This document shows positions 5,067-5,980 of a stretch of 5,980 bases of DNA, one piece after another. Source of the DNA: an uncultured Gaiellaceae bacterium. GTDB taxonomy: Bacteria; Actinomycetota; Thermoleophilia; Gaiellales; Gaiellaceae. The stretch spans positions 1-5,980 of the forward strand of contig CATPAS010000311.1 of assembly GCA_955652075.1 (NCBI GenBank), in the 5' to 3' direction. Positions within the stretch are counted from its first letter, which is position 1. The number at the start of each line of letters is the position of its first letter. Both the position numbers and the translations under genes were made by a program. Under the pieces are notes generated by a model that ran no database searches, had not been told where the DNA came from, and saw nothing but the letters and a program-made list of their open reading frames with translations.

Positions 5067-5980
5067 GACGCGTCGAGCTCCGTGGCGGTTGGACGGTGCT
5101 CGCGACGCTCGGGCTGCTGGTGCTGCTCGCCGTGCCCGAGCTGGGCTCGGACCCATGGCCGTTCCGGCCGCCTGCTCTGCACCCCCACGGCCTCCTCGGC
5201 CCGCTCGTTCGCGCGGCGAGTCGCCACTGGGACCTCGGCGCGATCCGCACGCCGGGAATCGTGGCCGGGATGGTCATCGCGCTCGTCGCCGTGATCGGGT
5301 GGAGATGGCGAAGCTGGCGGGCCGAGCTCCTCGGCGGCCTGTGCCTGCTCGTCGCGCTCGCCGTCCTCGTGCCGGCCGTCCTGCTCCAGGTCGGGCTGCG
5401 TGAAGCAAGTCAGCCCTGGTACTACGTCAACGACTCGACCTACCAGATCGAGGTCGCAGGCGACCTGCTGGCCCACGGGCACAACCCCTACGGCCACGAC
5501 TACTCGGGCTCCGGCCTCGAGCAGTGGTACCCGGCCGCTGGTTTCGACCCGCACTTCCGGCAAGTGGCGCTGCGACACTTCGCGTACTTCCCCGGCACCG
5601 CGCTGACGGCGGCTGCGTGGCGCGTCCTCCCGCACCCGCTCGACGACTATCGCTTGTTCGACCTCCTGGCGACCGTCGGGCTCTTCGGCGCGTTCCTGCT
5701 GTTCCGCGGGCCGCTCTGGCTGCGACTCTCGCTCGGCGCCGCAGCCGCCGCGAATCCGCTCGCGGTGCGCGCGGTGTGGTTCGGAACCGCGGACGCGCCG
5801 AGCCTGCTGTGCGTGGTGCTCGCGTTCGCGCTGCTCTCGCGCCGCCGGCTCGTATGGGCCTCGCTGCTGCTCGCGCTCGCGGTCCTGCTCAAGCAGTTCG
5901 CGCTGGTAGCGGTACCGTTTTTCGCCCTGATGCTGCTGGCACAGCGACCGTCACGCCGTACGCTTCGTTCCGCCGGCGCC
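5063..5980 (+). CDS. GT-C-like polytopic membrane glycosyltransferase, 3' end outside window
   Basis: The frame is open from GTG 5063 to the last base: 306 codons with no stop. The protein is strongly hydrophobic with an N-terminal helix (10-24), helices near 65-80 and 89-112, and more from about 195 to 293. Between the third helix and the later ones is an extracytoplasmic segment with YYVNDSTYQIEVAGDLLAHG (120-139) and then HNPYG (140-144). An acidic residue (here D124) ahead of a G-x-NPY motif is typical of the first loop of GT-C, DUF2029/GT87-like, polyprenyl-phosphate-sugar-dependent transferases. Later come FGTADAPSLL (240-249) and a helix with LLKQFALVAVP (275-285), also as in that group. 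Start and previous stop overlap as GTGA, so it is probably translated by coupling with the Wzy_C gene. Family is inferred from topology and motifs; donor and acceptor are unknown. Confidence 0.72.
   Translation, partial: MRRVELRGGWTVLATLGLLVLLAVPELGSDPWPFRPPALHPHGLLGPLVRAASRHWDLGAIRTPGIVAGMVIALVAVIGWRWRSWRAELLGGLCLLVALAVLVPAVLLQVGLREASQPWYYVNDSTYQIEVAGDLLAHGHNPYGHDYSGSGLEQWYPAAGFDPHFRQVALRHFAYFPGTALTAAAWRVLPHPLDDYRLFDLLATVGLFGAFLLFRGPLWLRLSLGAAAAANPLAVRAVWFGTADAPSLLCVVLAFALLSRRRLVWASLLLALAVLLKQFALVAVPFFALMLLAQRPSRRTLRSAGA

Noticed and set aside
4946..5635. 229-codon open frame on the minus strand across the Wzy_C/GT-C junction
   Set aside because: It is a charged, low-complexity product with no family features, antisense to two hydrophobic proteins joined by a GTGA overlap. 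Long antisense frames are expected at this GC content.

Overview
The window is high-GC, gene-dense bacterial DNA with several GTG and TTG starts, short gaps and a GTGA stop/start overlap. Codon bias and protein flavour suggest an actinobacterium, possibly of the Thermoleophilia type. That placement is inference; there is no rRNA or other marker to fix it. I found no tRNA, rRNA, CRISPR array, transposase or integrase.

Layout from left to right. (1) Positions 1-418, minus strand: the N-terminal part of an ATP-grasp carboxylate-amine ligase-like protein that runs off the left edge, with a TTG start supported by a GGAGG. (2) 419-614: a 196-bp intergenic stretch with two palindromes, one of them a near-perfect 25-mer, and a stem-loop just after the next gene's stop. 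(3) 615-1535, minus: an aldo/keto reductase broken by one in-frame TAG. (4) 1560-2507, plus: an intact, divergently transcribed aldo/keto reductase of a different subfamily, separated by only 24 bp. (5) 2526-2852, minus: an HU-family DNA-binding protein, convergent with the reductase. (6) 2924-3559, minus: a PIG-L/LmbE-type zinc deacetylase. (7) 3600-5066, plus: a multi-spanning O-antigen ligase/polymerase-like protein (Wzy_C type). (8) 5063-5980, plus: a GT-C-like membrane glycosyltransferase, translationally coupled to the ligase gene and running off the right edge.

The right-hand part (PIG-L, Wzy_C protein, GT-C protein) reads as part of a cell-surface glycan locus, and the ATP-grasp gene at the left edge could belong to the same theme. 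The two reductases and the HU gene look like unrelated housekeeping or metabolic genes set between them. The most concrete anomaly is the single nonsense codon in the minus-strand reductase, which separates its complete catalytic tetrad from its cofactor-binding half. I see no convincing evidence of an undescribed multi-gene system here.
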